Source: Allobranchiibius sp. CTAmp26
Lineage (GTDB): Bacteria > Actinomycetota > Actinomycetes > Actinomycetales > Dermatophilaceae
Assembly: GCF_017565405.1 (NCBI RefSeq)
Contig: NZ_JAGEKR010000005.1
Location: 1-64,000 of the forward strand
DNA length: 64,000 bases
Direction of reading: 5' to 3'
The notes beneath the pieces were generated by a model. The model saw only the letters and a program-made list of their open reading frames with translations, was not told the origin of the DNA and ran no database searches. This document shows positions 36,050 through 44,245 of the stretch, piece by piece. How positions within the stretch are numbered: position 1 is the stretch's first letter; each line of letters starts with the position of its first letter. Both the position numbers and the translations under genes were made by a program.

Positions 36050-36288
36050 ATTGACCCGTGTCGTGGGGAGTCTTACGGGTCTGGTGGGACTCGTGGGGCG
36101 GGTGGTGGTGATCCTCCTCACGAGGGGTGGGCCTCGATTGGACAAGCGTGGAGTACTTCCGGCAGTGTGGCCGTTGGTCTCGATTCGGTAACGCCGTTGA
36201 AACGGCAAGGATCGGGCCCCGGATGCGGCTGCGACTCGGCCGCTTTTCTATGCCGAAGTGTCGCCCATCGAAAGGCTGTTCCATCTCC
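36050..36288 (+). promoter_or_regulatory. Long leader with terminator-like hairpin before the secreted SLT gene
   Basis: TTGACC (36051-36056) and TACGGG (36074-36079) with 17-base spacing form a plausible promoter, giving a leader of about 200 bases. It contains a small GCCGT/ACGGC hairpin with a TGAA loop (193-206) and then GCGGCT/GGCCGC (225-230 with 238-243) followed by TTTT, i.e. an attenuator-like terminator some 40 bases before the gene. No known riboswitch class was recognised; the c-di-AMP (ydaO) consensus does not fit. Confidence 0.4.
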
Positions 36289-37101
36289 ATGTCACGCAAC
36301 GTCGGCCGTCACCGCACGTCCCGACTCAGCGGCGTCCAGCTGCTGCGTCGTCCCGCGGTCCTCACCTCCGCCGCTATCGCGACCGTTTCGATGAGCGCCA
36401 CCGCGTACGCCTCGACCAGTGGCGCGATCGGTGCCTCGAAGACCGACGCGCTGACCCGGTCGGCCCTGCCGACGGCACCGGCCACCGCGAACTCCGCCGC
36501 GGACACGGCCGCGAAGGCCGCGCTGATGAAGCGTGCGGCTGCGGCCCGCGGCAGCGTGACGTCCCGGTCGATGGCCCGGCAGACGAGTCTCGCCGCTGCG
36601 GCACGTGCGAACCAGGCGGCAGCGCAGAAGTCGGGCACCGCCGTCCGCAAGGCTGCCGCGGCCAAGCAGGCTGCTGCAGCGAAGAAGATCGCCGCCGCCA
36701 AGCAGGCTGCTGCCGCGCAGAGGGCCGCAGCCGCGCGCCAGGCCGCCGCGGTGACGAAGGCGGCGACGCCGCCTGCCACCGCCGCGCCGGCGGTCTCCGG
36801 TGGCAACCCGCAGGCGATCGCCGCGAGCATGCTCTCCAGCTACGGGTGGAACTCGGGCCAGATGAGCTGCCTGGTGAGCCTGTGGAACAAGGAGTCCGGC
36901 TGGAACCCCAGCGCGAACAACGCCTCCTCCGGCGCGTACGGCATCCCGCAGTCGCTCCCCGGCAGCAAGATGGCGAGCGCGGGTGCCGACTGGCGCACCA
37001 ACCCGGCCACCCAGATCAAGTGGGGCCTCGGCTACATCAAGAGCTCCTACGGTTCGCCGTGCGGCGCGTGGGCGCACTCGCAGGCCACCAACTGGTACTG
37101 A
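36289..37101 (+). CDS. Secreted lytic transglycosylase-like (SLT) protein with Ala-rich stalk
   Basis: A 270-residue exported protein likely acting on peptidoglycan. An N-terminal signal region (basic residues, then LTSAAIATVSMSATAYA) is followed by a long Ala/Lys/Gln-rich low-complexity coiled coil near residues 100-160 and a C-terminal SLT-like domain with the catalytic Glu in LWNKESGWNPSANN and SGAYGIPQ. Two cysteines (MSCLVS, SPCGAW) may form a disulphide. No good Shine-Dalgarno is near ATG 36289; ATG 36250 is in frame. Expression may be set by the structured leader. Confidence 0.82.
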   Translation: MSRNVGRHRTSRLSGVQLLRRPAVLTSAAIATVSMSATAYASTSGAIGASKTDALTRSALPTAPATANSAADTAAKAALMKRAAAARGSVTSRSMARQTSLAAAARANQAAAQKSGTAVRKAAAAKQAAAAKKIAAAKQAAAAQRAAAARQAAAVTKAATPPATAAPAVSGGNPQAIAASMLSSYGWNSGQMSCLVSLWNKESGWNPSANNASSGAYGIPQSLPGSKMASAGADWRTNPATQIKWGLGYIKSSYGSPCGAWAHSQATNWY

Positions 37102-37135
37102 TCCATCCCGATCGGGGCGCACAGCACCCCGATGT

Positions 37136-37180
37136 ACGACGAGGCCGTACTCCCCGACGGGTGAGTGCGGCCTTCGTCGT
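37136..37180 (+). terminator. Hairpin terminator after the SLT gene
   Basis: A stem of about 16 bp with one bulge (37136-37152 with 37163-37180) between the SLT gene and the GntP permease. The permease -10 box starts only 4 bases later. Confidence 0.6.
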
Positions 37181-37183
37181 CGC

Positions 37184-37189
37184 TAGCGT
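37184..37189 (+). promoter_or_regulatory. Putative -10 box (TAGCGT), leaderless start
   Basis: TAGCGT lies 6 bases before ATG 37196 of the permease; its expected -35 falls inside the preceding terminator hairpin. Confidence 0.45.
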
Positions 37190-37195
37190 GGCGCC

Positions 37196-38599
37196 ATGCG
37201 TGCTGCCGTCCTCGTCGCCGACGCTCCCATCTCGTCCGCGGGCCACCCGCAACTGATCCTGGCGGCTCTGGCGGGTATCGCCACGGTCATCCTGCTCGTG
37301 GCGGCCGTGCGACTTCACCCGTTCCTGGCGCTGCTCGCCGGGTCGGCGGTGCTGGCGCTGGTGGCCTGGATCCCCGGCTCGGACGCCATCACCAGCTTCA
37401 CCGACGGCTTCGGCACCACCTCCGGTGCGGTCGGGCTGCTGATCGCACTCGGCGCGATGCTCGGCCGGCTGCTCTCGGTCTCCGGGGGCGCCGACCGGGT
37501 CGTGGAGTCGGTCGTCGGGCGGATGTCGGCCCGGGCGCTGCCGTGGGGAATGGCACTCATCGCAGCCTTGGTCGGGTTGCCGATGTTCTTCGAGATCGGG
37601 GTCGTGATCCTGGTGCCGATCGTGGTGCTGGTCGCCCAGCGCACGAAGACGCCGTTGATGCTGGTCGGCATCCCCGCGCTCGCCGGGTTGTCGATCCTGC
37701 ACGGGCTCGTGCCCCCACACCCCGGCCCGGAGACGGCCATCAGCGCCCTGCATGCCGACCAGGGGTACACCCTGCTCTTCGGGCTGCTGGTCGCCGTCCC
37801 GACGCTGGTCATCTCCGGCCCGCTGCTCGCGCGGGTGGTCAACGTGATGGTCCCGGTGGACGCGGCGGGCCTGACGGCACGCGGTGCGGGTGGCGCGCGG
37901 ACGGCGGACGACGTCGAGACGTCCACGGCGCGTGCCCCTCGGGCGGGTGCGGCGCTCGCCGTGGTGCTCACTCCGGTGGTGCTGATGCTGCCCGCGGCGG
38001 TGGGCAACCTCGTGCTGGCGGACGGCAACGCCCTCCGTTCGGTGCTCGACGTCATCGGCACCCCGAGTGTGGCGTTGTTCGTGGCGGTCGCGTTCGCGTA
38101 CGTCGCCCTGGGCCGGGGCACAGGCATGTCCCGGCAGCGCACCAGCGACACGCTCGGCGACGGCTTGGCCGGTGTTGCCGGGATCATGCTCATCGTCGCC
38201 GCGGGCGGCGGGTTCAAGCAGCTGCTGGTCGACTCCGGGGTCGCCAAGGTGATCGCCGACCGGGCGACCGGCGCGCATCTGTCGGTGCTGGTGCTCGGCT
38301 GGCTGGTCGCGGTCGCGATCCGCCTGGCGACGGGTTCGGCGACCGTGGCGACGGTCACCGCAGCCGGCATCGTCGGCGGTCTCGCCGGCCCACTCAGCAC
38401 CACGCATGTGTCCCTGCTGGTGCTCGCCATCGGCTGCGGGTCGCTCTTCTTCAGCCACGTGAACGACGCCGGCTTCTGGCTGGTCAAGGAGTATTTCGGC
38501 CTCAGCGTGGGGCAGACGCTGCGCTCCTGGTCGCTGATGGAGACGGTGATCTCGGTCGTCGGCTTCGGTTTCGTGCTGCTGCTCAGTGTGTTCGTGTGA
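37196..38599 (+). CDS. GntP-family gluconate/organic acid:H+ symporter
   Basis: A 467-residue membrane transporter with 12 or more hydrophobic spans. Family motifs are GLPMFFEIGVVILVPIV, HGLVPPHPGPETAI, RLATGSATVATVTAAGI and FSHVNDAGFWLVKEYFGLS. Gluconate is the classic substrate, but related sugar acids are possible; no gluconate kinase is adjacent. A loop of about 30 residues in the middle (TARGAGGARTADDVE) is charged and probably cytoplasmic. Leaderless start at ATG 37196. Confidence 0.9.
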   Translation: MRAAVLVADAPISSAGHPQLILAALAGIATVILLVAAVRLHPFLALLAGSAVLALVAWIPGSDAITSFTDGFGTTSGAVGLLIALGAMLGRLLSVSGGADRVVESVVGRMSARALPWGMALIAALVGLPMFFEIGVVILVPIVVLVAQRTKTPLMLVGIPALAGLSILHGLVPPHPGPETAISALHADQGYTLLFGLLVAVPTLVISGPLLARVVNVMVPVDAAGLTARGAGGARTADDVETSTARAPRAGAALAVVLTPVVLMLPAAVGNLVLADGNALRSVLDVIGTPSVALFVAVAFAYVALGRGTGMSRQRTSDTLGDGLAGVAGIMLIVAAGGGFKQLLVDSGVAKVIADRATGAHLSVLVLGWLVAVAIRLATGSATVATVTAAGIVGGLAGPLSTTHVSLLVLAIGCGSLFFSHVNDAGFWLVKEYFGLSVGQTLRSWSLMETVISVVGFGFVLLLSVFV

Positions 38600-38620
38600 G
38601 TGGGACACCGGTGGCTGCCG

Positions 38621-38626
38621 TAGCGT
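38621..38626 (+). promoter_or_regulatory. Putative -10 box (TAGCGT), leaderless start
   Basis: TAGCGT is 7 bases before the GTG at 38634 and decides the start of the following membrane protein. Confidence 0.4.
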
Positions 38627-38633
38627 GGACCGT

Positions 38634-39065
38634 GTGATTCTGGGAAGACGCTGGGTGGCTGGGACCTATTGGGCCGTCGCGGTGATCCTCGCGGTGCTCG
38701 CGGCCGTAGGGGGAGCGCAGTGGGGGCTGTCGCAGGCGCCGAGCTTCGACGGCGACGATAACAACGGTGCGCCGGCGACCTCCGCGTCGCACATCATCTA
38801 CAGCGTCTTCGGCGCGATCATCTGCGGTCTGGCCGTGCTGGCCCTGGCGTCCGGGGTGTTCTTCGTCCTCTGGGCCCGCGAGCGTCGCCGTCGTACCGCC
38901 TCCGAGGACGACGACGTCCGCGAGGACGACATGGACATCGACGAGGTCGAGGGCATGTTCGTCGCCGACGACGACTCGTCCGCCGCATCACCCACGCCGC
39001 ACGACGAACTCGACGACGGCGGTGGCCGCGACGCCGGGGGGCACGCGACCGCTCGGCGCGACTGA
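38634..39065 (+). CDS. Hypothetical two-span membrane protein with acidic tail
   Basis: A 143-residue protein not recognised as a named family. It has two hydrophobic helices (TYWAVAVILAVLAAVGG and FGAIICGLAVLALASGVFF) separated by an acidic loop of about 30 residues, then a basic RERRRR stop-transfer segment and a strongly acidic C-terminal half (Asp/Glu-rich). GTG 38634 is chosen from the TAGCGT box 7 bases upstream. It is probably monocistronic; the repeat-bearing intergenic region follows. Confidence 0.65.
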   Translation: MILGRRWVAGTYWAVAVILAVLAAVGGAQWGLSQAPSFDGDDNNGAPATSASHIIYSVFGAIICGLAVLALASGVFFVLWARERRRRTASEDDDVREDDMDIDEVEGMFVADDDSSAASPTPHDELDDGGGRDAGGHATARRD

Positions 39066-39429
39066 GCTCGTTCCCGCCTGACGCGCGTTCTGGGCCTGCC
39101 GCGCGTCGAATCGGCCGGTTCGCGCTCTCGGGTGCCGTCTTCAGGCGCCTGGAACGGACCCGCTCATCCGACTCTCGCTCCCGCGCGCGCCTCAGCGTCG
39201 GAAAGTGACCGCAGTGCCGATAGCCCACCTCGGCGTACGGCGCGGGTGCAGGGAAGTGACCGCGGTGCCGAAAACCTGCGCCTAGGAGCGTGCGGCGGGA
39301 GCTGCGCTCCTCTTCCAGGCCGCCTGTGACCCGACACCCAATGAAACGGCGCCGCGTGGGCCGTCGCGAGCGTTGTGGAGTGTGCCCTCCTGCGGGAGGG
39401 CGCCGCGCGGGCCGTTGTGGAGGCGGGAG
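39066..39429 (+). other. Gene-free interval holding 51-bp repeats
   Basis: A 364-base interval between the membrane protein and coaA. Apart from the repeat array at 39200-39285 and a possible decayed copy at 39150-39199, nothing was recognised: no promoter box, tRNA or credible small gene. Confidence 0.6.
39200..39285 (+). repeat. 51-bp tandem repeat family, locus A (about 1.7 copies)
   Basis: GGAAAGTGACCGC at 39200 recurs as GGGAAGTGACCGC at 39251, exactly 51 bases later, with the following GTGCCGA also kept. A decayed copy may lie at 39150-39199. The unit aligns without gaps, at about two-thirds identity, to the reverse complement of the array at 45806-45940. Copies are contiguous, with no spacers, so this is not a CRISPR. 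Confidence 0.8.
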
Positions 39430-40380
39430 CTACAGCTTGCGCAGGCGGACCCGGCGTACGCCGTGGTCGGCACCCTTGGTGAGCACCAGGGTCGCGCGGC
39501 TGCGGGTCGGCAGGACGTTCTCGGCGAGGTTGGGACCGTTGATGTCGGCCCAGATCTGACGAGCCCGGGCCGTGGCCTCCTCATCGCTGAGCGCGGCGTA
39601 ACGGTGGAAGTACGACGCGGGGTCGGCGAACGCGGTGGCACGCAGCGCGAGGAAGCGGTCGACGTACCAGGTGCGGATGTCCTCCTCACGGGCGTCGACG
39701 TAGACCGAGAAGTCGAAGAAGTCCGACAGGGCCAGGCTGTTGCCGCGGCCGGCCTGCGGGTCCGGGGCCGCGAGGACGTTGAGGCCCTCGATGATCAGCA
39801 CGTCGGGTCGGTGCACGGTGATCTGCTCGCCTGGAACGATGTCGTAGGTCAGGTGGGAGTAGACCGGCGCGGTGACCTCGCCGGCGCCGGACTTCACGTC
39901 GGCGACGAACCGGACCAACGAGCGCCGGTCGTACGACTCGGGAAAGCCCTTGCGCGCCAGCAGTCCTCGCCGTTCGAGCTCGGCGTTGGGGAAGAGGAAA
40001 CCGTCAGTGGTGACCAGGTCCACACGGGGCGTGCCGGGCCAGCGCGCCAGCAGCTCCCGCAGCACTCGCGCGGTGGTGGACTTGCCCACCGCGACCGATC
40101 CGCCGACCCCGATCACGAACGGCACCTTGGCCTGCTGCTCGCCGAGGAAGCGGCCGGTCACCCGGTGCAGGCCCTTGGTGGCGTCGACGTAGAAGTTGAG
40201 CAGCCGGGAGAGCGGCAGGTAGACCTCCTCGACCTCCTGCAGATCGATCCGGTCACCGGTGCCGCGCAGCCGTCGCAGATCCGAGCCATCGAGGCTCATG
40301 GGGGAGGCGTCCCGCAGGCGCGACCAGGCGGCGCGGTCCAGCTCGACGTACGGGGTGAAGACCCCAGCGCTGCGCGACAC
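39430..40380 (-). CDS. coaA: Type I pantothenate kinase
   Basis: A 316-residue P-loop kinase that commits pantothenate to coenzyme A. Walker [35 protein letters not shown] and [14 protein letters not shown] are typical, with the IIEGLNVL strand. GTG 40380 matches the length of mycobacterial CoaA; a TAAGAAT box (40387-40393) lies 6-7 bases upstream, so the mRNA may be leaderless. It is divergent from glmS, 121 bases apart. Confidence 0.94.
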   Translation of the reverse strand: MSRSAGVFTPYVELDRAAWSRLRDASPMSLDGSDLRRLRGTGDRIDLQEVEEVYLPLSRLLNFYVDATKGLHRVTGRFLGEQQAKVPFVIGVGGSVAVGKSTTARVLRELLARWPGTPRVDLVTTDGFLFPNAELERRGLLARKGFPESYDRRSLVRFVADVKSGAGEVTAPVYSHLTYDIVPGEQITVHRPDVLIIEGLNVLAAPDPQAGRGNSLALSDFFDFSVYVDAREEDIRTWYVDRFLALRATAFADPASYFHRYAALSDEEATARARQIWADINGPNLAENVLPTRSRATLVLTKGADHGVRRVRLRKL

Positions 40381-40386
40381 GGCGTC

Positions 40387-40393
40387 ATTCTTA
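40387..40393 (-). promoter_or_regulatory. Putative -10 box (TAAGAAT), leaderless start
   Basis: Minus-strand TAAGAAT ends 6 bases before the coaA GTG. Confidence 0.35.
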
Positions 40394-40488
40394 CCGGTTC
40401 GTCGGCCGGCCCGGGGCGGCGGCCACCCGCAGGACACGCCGGAGCGGGCTCCGGAAGGCCTCTGCCGGGCCGCTGGGTGCGCGGGCCA

Positions 40489-40494
40489 TAGGCT
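40489..40494 (+). promoter_or_regulatory. Putative -10 box (TAGGCT), leaderless start
   Basis: TAGGCT is 7 bases before the glmS ATG at 40502. No glmS ribozyme is present, as expected outside Firmicutes. Confidence 0.4.
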
Positions 40495-40501
40495 GGAGTC
40501 C

Positions 40502-42367
40502 ATGTGTGGAATCGTCGGATATGTCGGCAGGTCCGACGACGCAAGAGCGCTCGAGGTGGTCATGGAGGGCCTCGGGCGCCTCGAATACCGCGGGTACGAC
40601 TCGGCGGGCGTGGCGCTCGTGGACGGCGACGGCGCGGGCGCCCGCGTGGACGTGCGCAAGAAGTCGGGCAAGCTCGCCAACCTCACCGGGCTCATCGCCG
40701 AGGAGCCGCTGCCGCCGTCCCGGACCGCGATCGGACACACCCGCTGGGCCACCCACGGCGGACCCACCGACGAGAACGCCCACCCGCACCGCGGCGGCTC
40801 CGCCGGCAAGCTCGCACTGATCCACAACGGCATCATCGAGAACTTCCACCCGCTCAAGACCGGGTTGCAGGATCAGGGCGTCCACTTCGACAGCGAGACC
40901 GACACCGAGGTCGTCGCCCAACTGCTGGACGCGTCGTACGACGGTGACCTCACCTCCACGATGCGTGCAGTGGTCGAGAAGCTCGAGGGCGCGTTCACGC
41001 TGCTGGCGGTGCACGCCGACCACCCCGGCGTCGTCGTCGGAGCGCGGCGCAACAGCCCGTTGGTGGTGGGCATCGGGGACGGTGAGAACTTCCTCGGCTC
41101 CGACGTCGCGGCGTTCATCGGACACACCCGCGACGCGCTGGAGCTGGAGCAGGACCAGATCGTCACCATCACCCCCGACTCCGTCTCCGTCATCGGATTC
41201 GACGGAGAACCCGCGCAGGGCAAGGCATTCCACGTCTCCTGGGACGCCGCTGCCGCCGAGAAGGGCGGTTACGACACCTTCATGGAGAAGGAGATCCACG
41301 ACCAGCCGCACGCCGTCCGCGACACCCTGCTGGGCCGCACGGACGAGTCCGGTCGGCTGGTGCTGGACGAGTTGCGGATCCCGGAGGAGAAGCTGCGCGA
41401 CATCGACCGGGTCACGATCGTGGCCTGCGGCACCGCGGCGTACGCCGGGATGGTGGCCAAGTACGCGATCGAGCACTGGTCGCGCATCCCCGTCGAGGTC
41501 GCCCTGGCCCACGAGTTCCGCTACTGCGACCCGATCGTCAGCGAACGCACGCTGGTGGTCTCGATCAGCCAGTCGGGCGAGACGATGGACACCGCGATGG
41601 CGGTCAAGCACGCCCGTGACCTCGGCGCCCTCACCATCTCCATCTGCAACACGCACGGCTCGACGATCCCGCGGGAATCCGACGCCGTCCTCTACACACA
41701 CGCGGGGCCCGAGATCGCGGTCGCCTCCACGAAGGCGTTCCTGGCGCAGATCACCGCCTGTTACGTGCTGGGCCTCTACCTCGCGCAGCTGAAGGGCGAC
41801 ACGTACGCCGACAGCGCGCGTGACGTGCTCGCCGAGCTGCACGAGGTGCCCGCCAAGATCGAGGAGCTGCTCGGCCGCCTGGGGCGGGTGCGCGAGATCG
41901 CCTACTTCATGGCCGACACCCGCTCGGTGCTCTTCCTCGGCCGCCAGGTCGGCTTCCCGGTCGCGATGGAGGGCGCGCTGAAGCTGAAGGAGCTGGCGTA
42001 CATCCACGCGGAGGGGTTCGCTGCCGGTGAGCTCAAGCACGGGCCGATCGCGCTCATCGAGCCCGGCCAGCCCGTCTTCGTGGTTGTGCCCGGCCCGGAC
42101 ACGCCCTACGGCCTGCACGGCAAGGTCGTCTCCAACATCCAGGAGATCCGCGCCCGCGGAGCCCGCACGCTGGTCATCGCCCAGGACGGCGACGAGGCCG
42201 TCGTGCCCTTCGCCGACGAGGTCATCCGGGTGCCGCGCACGAGCCCCATGCTGCAACCCCTGCTGACGGTGGTGCCGCTGCAGGTCTTCGCCCTGGAGCT
42301 GTCGACCGCGAAGGGGCTGGACGTCGACCAGCCGCGGAACCTCGCGAAGTCCGTCACGGTCGAGTGA
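40502..42367 (+). CDS. glmS: Glutamine--fructose-6-phosphate aminotransferase (isomerizing)
   Basis: A 621-residue enzyme making glucosamine-6-phosphate for cell-wall precursors. The N-terminal Ntn domain begins MCGIVGYVG, so Cys2 becomes the nucleophile after Met removal; [16 protein letters not shown] and HNGIIEN follow. Two SIS domains show [11 protein letters not shown] and the second isomerase half, ending in the conserved LAKSVTVE. It is the first gene of glmS-acpS-nnr-unknown. Confidence 0.96.
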   Translation: MCGIVGYVGRSDDARALEVVMEGLGRLEYRGYDSAGVALVDGDGAGARVDVRKKSGKLANLTGLIAEEPLPPSRTAIGHTRWATHGGPTDENAHPHRGGSAGKLALIHNGIIENFHPLKTGLQDQGVHFDSETDTEVVAQLLDASYDGDLTSTMRAVVEKLEGAFTLLAVHADHPGVVVGARRNSPLVVGIGDGENFLGSDVAAFIGHTRDALELEQDQIVTITPDSVSVIGFDGEPAQGKAFHVSWDAAAAEKGGYDTFMEKEIHDQPHAVRDTLLGRTDESGRLVLDELRIPEEKLRDIDRVTIVACGTAAYAGMVAKYAIEHWSRIPVEVALAHEFRYCDPIVSERTLVVSISQSGETMDTAMAVKHARDLGALTISICNTHGSTIPRESDAVLYTHAGPEIAVASTKAFLAQITACYVLGLYLAQLKGDTYADSARDVLAELHEVPAKIEELLGRLGRVREIAYFMADTRSVLFLGRQVGFPVAMEGALKLKELAYIHAEGFAAGELKHGPIALIEPGQPVFVVVPGPDTPYGLHGKVVSNIQEIRARGARTLVIAQDGDEAVVPFADEVIRVPRTSPMLQPLLTVVPLQVFALELSTAKGLDVDQPRNLAKSVTVE

Positions 42368-42377
42368 GCGCGACCGC

Positions 42378-42728
42378 GTGATCGTCGGCGTCGGTGTGGA
42401 CGTGGTGGAGATCGCCCGGTTCGCCCGCGCCATGGAGTCGACCCCCGCGCTGCTGGCCCGGCTGTTCGCGCCGTCCGAACGTGACCTGCCGATGCACTCG
42501 CTGGCCGGCCGGTTCGCCGCCAAGGAGGCCCTGGCGAAGGCCTTCGGCGCGCCCGGGTGGTTGCGCTGGGTGGACGCCGTGGTCATCGTGGACGACGCCG
42601 GTGCGCCCTCGTGGGTGCTCGCCGGCACCCTGCAGCAACGCGCCGACGAGCTCGGCGTCCGCGCCACGCACCTCTCAATCTCCCACGACGGCGGCCTCGC
42701 CACCGCGATGGTCGTCGCCGAGAAGTAA
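42378..42728 (+). CDS. acpS: Holo-[acyl-carrier-protein] synthase
   Basis: A 116-residue phosphopantetheinyl transferase that activates acyl carrier proteins with coenzyme A. VGVDVVEIARFARAME holds the Mg-binding Asp, and FAAKEALAKAFGAP the catalytic Glu/Lys helix; HLSISHDGGLATAMVV is the typical end. GTG 42378 lies 10 bases after glmS. Its role pairs with coaA nearby, which supplies coenzyme A. Confidence 0.92.
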   Translation: MIVGVGVDVVEIARFARAMESTPALLARLFAPSERDLPMHSLAGRFAAKEALAKAFGAPGWLRWVDAVVIVDDAGAPSWVLAGTLQQRADELGVRATHLSISHDGGLATAMVVAEK

Positions 42729-42739
42729 GGAAGGGCACC

Positions 42740-44245
42740 ATGATCCGCGCCTACTCCGTGCACGACGTACGCGCCGCCGAGGACGCCGTCCGGCAGCGCC
42801 TGGCCGACGGGGCGCTCATGGCCCGCGCCGCCGAGGGCCTGGCGCAGGTGGCCGAGATCCGGCTCGGCGACGGGGTCCGCGTCGTCGTGCTCGCGGGCGC
42901 CGGTGACAACGGCGGCGATGCGCTCTACGCGGCCGCTCATCTGGCGCGGCTCGGACACAACGTGGCCCTCGTGCAGGTGGCGAGCAGGGTGCACGAGGGC
43001 GGCCTGCGGGCGGCCGTCGCGGCCGGCGCCGTCGCTCTGGAGTGGTGCGAGGGCGAGATCGCCGGCCCCGTCCGGGACGCGCTCGCGGACGCCGATCTCG
43101 TCATCGACGGGATCCTCGGCATCGGGGGTCGACCCGGCCTGCCCGGGCACCTGGCCGGGCTGCAGGAACTGATCGGGGACGGCGCGTACCTGATGGCGGT
43201 CGATCTGCCGTCGGGGTGCGACCCCGCGGGCCTGGTCGGCTCCGACCGGCTCACCGTCGACGAGACGGTCACCTTCAGCCTGCTCAAGCCGGTGCACCTG
43301 CTGCCCGCGACCCAGGCCGCGTGCGGCCTGCTCACCGTGCTCGACATCGGTGTCGCCGAGCCGGACGCTCCGACCGCCGAGCGGCTGACCTACCAGGATG
43401 CCGGGGAGCTGTGGCCCGTGCCCGGCCCGGACGACGACAAGTACTCCCGCGGCGTGCTCGGCAGCATCGCGGGCGGCGAGCATTACACGGGGGCGGCCGT
43501 GATGTCGGTGACGGCGGCGGTCACCGCGGGAGCAGGGATGGTGCGGTACGTCGGGCCGGACGCTCCGACGGGGTTGCTGCGGCAGGTGGTCCCCGAGACC
43601 GTCTTCGGCGTCGGACGGGTGCAGGCGTGGGCGATCGGGTCGGGCATGGACCTCTCGGACGCCTCGCAGGAGCAGCTGTCCGCGGCGCGGGACGCCATCG
43701 CCTCCGACCTGCCGCTGCTGTTGGACGCCGGCGGACTGGACCTGCTGCAGGAACGCCGCAGCGCACCGACCCTGCTCACCCCGCACGCCGGAGAGCTGCT
43801 GCGCCTGGCGCGGCGGCTGCACCTGACCGTCGACGGCCACGTCGGCGACGACGGTGAGTTGGCCGACGACGCCGTACGCCGCGCGCCGGTGCAGGTCGCG
43901 CAGGCCGTCGCGGACCACCTGGACGTGACGGTGCTGCTCAAGGGCAGTGTCACCGTGGTCGTGCCGCCGGGCGCCTCGGGACTGCCGATCCGCAGCCAGG
44001 CGGATGGGCCGAACTGGCTCGCCACCGCGGGGTCGGGCGATGTGCTCGGAGGTCTCGCCGGGACCCTGCTCGCGGCGGGCCTGTCGCCGCTCGACGCCGG
44101 GAGCCTGGCTGCGCTGGTGCACGGCGTCGCCGCCGACCGGGCCAACCCCGGCGGCCCGGTGCGTGCCCTCGACGTGGCACACGAGCTGGGGCGCACGGTC
44201 GCCTATCTGTTGCGCACCGCCGCCACCGACGATGAGGACCTGTGA
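42740..44245 (+). CDS. nnr: Bifunctional NAD(P)H-hydrate epimerase / ADP-dependent dehydratase
   Basis: A 501-residue repair enzyme for damaged NAD(P)H. The N-terminal YjeF_N epimerase has GAGDNGGDALYAA and AVDLPSGCDP; the C-terminal ribokinase-like dehydratase has SRGVLGSIAGG, LTPHAGELLRL, VLLKGSVTVV and the catalytic GSGDVLGGLAGTLLA. AAGGAAGGG before ATG 42740 is a strong Shine-Dalgarno. Its last base is shared with the next start codon. Confidence 0.94.
   Translation: MIRAYSVHDVRAAEDAVRQRLADGALMARAAEGLAQVAEIRLGDGVRVVVLAGAGDNGGDALYAAAHLARLGHNVALVQVASRVHEGGLRAAVAAGAVALEWCEGEIAGPVRDALADADLVIDGILGIGGRPGLPGHLAGLQELIGDGAYLMAVDLPSGCDPAGLVGSDRLTVDETVTFSLLKPVHLLPATQAACGLLTVLDIGVAEPDAPTAERLTYQDAGELWPVPGPDDDKYSRGVLGSIAGGEHYTGAAVMSVTAAVTAGAGMVRYVGPDAPTGLLRQVVPETVFGVGRVQAWAIGSGMDLSDASQEQLSAARDAIASDLPLLLDAGGLDLLQERRSAPTLLTPHAGELLRLARRLHLTVDGHVGDDGELADDAVRRAPVQVAQAVADHLDVTVLLKGSVTVVVPPGASGLPIRSQADGPNWLATAGSGDVLGGLAGTLLAAGLSPLDAGSLAALVHGVAADRANPGGPVRALDVAHELGRTVAYLLRTAATDDEDL

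Noticed and set aside
36050-36288. c-di-AMP (ydaO) riboswitch before the SLT gene
   Set aside because: The conserved blocks of that class (such as GACAGCUAAC) are missing.
40391-44182. 1263-codon minus-strand frame across glmS-acpS-nnr
   Set aside because: It is antisense to three well-identified genes in the frame that stays open because of third-position G/C bias; no family motif and no start signals.
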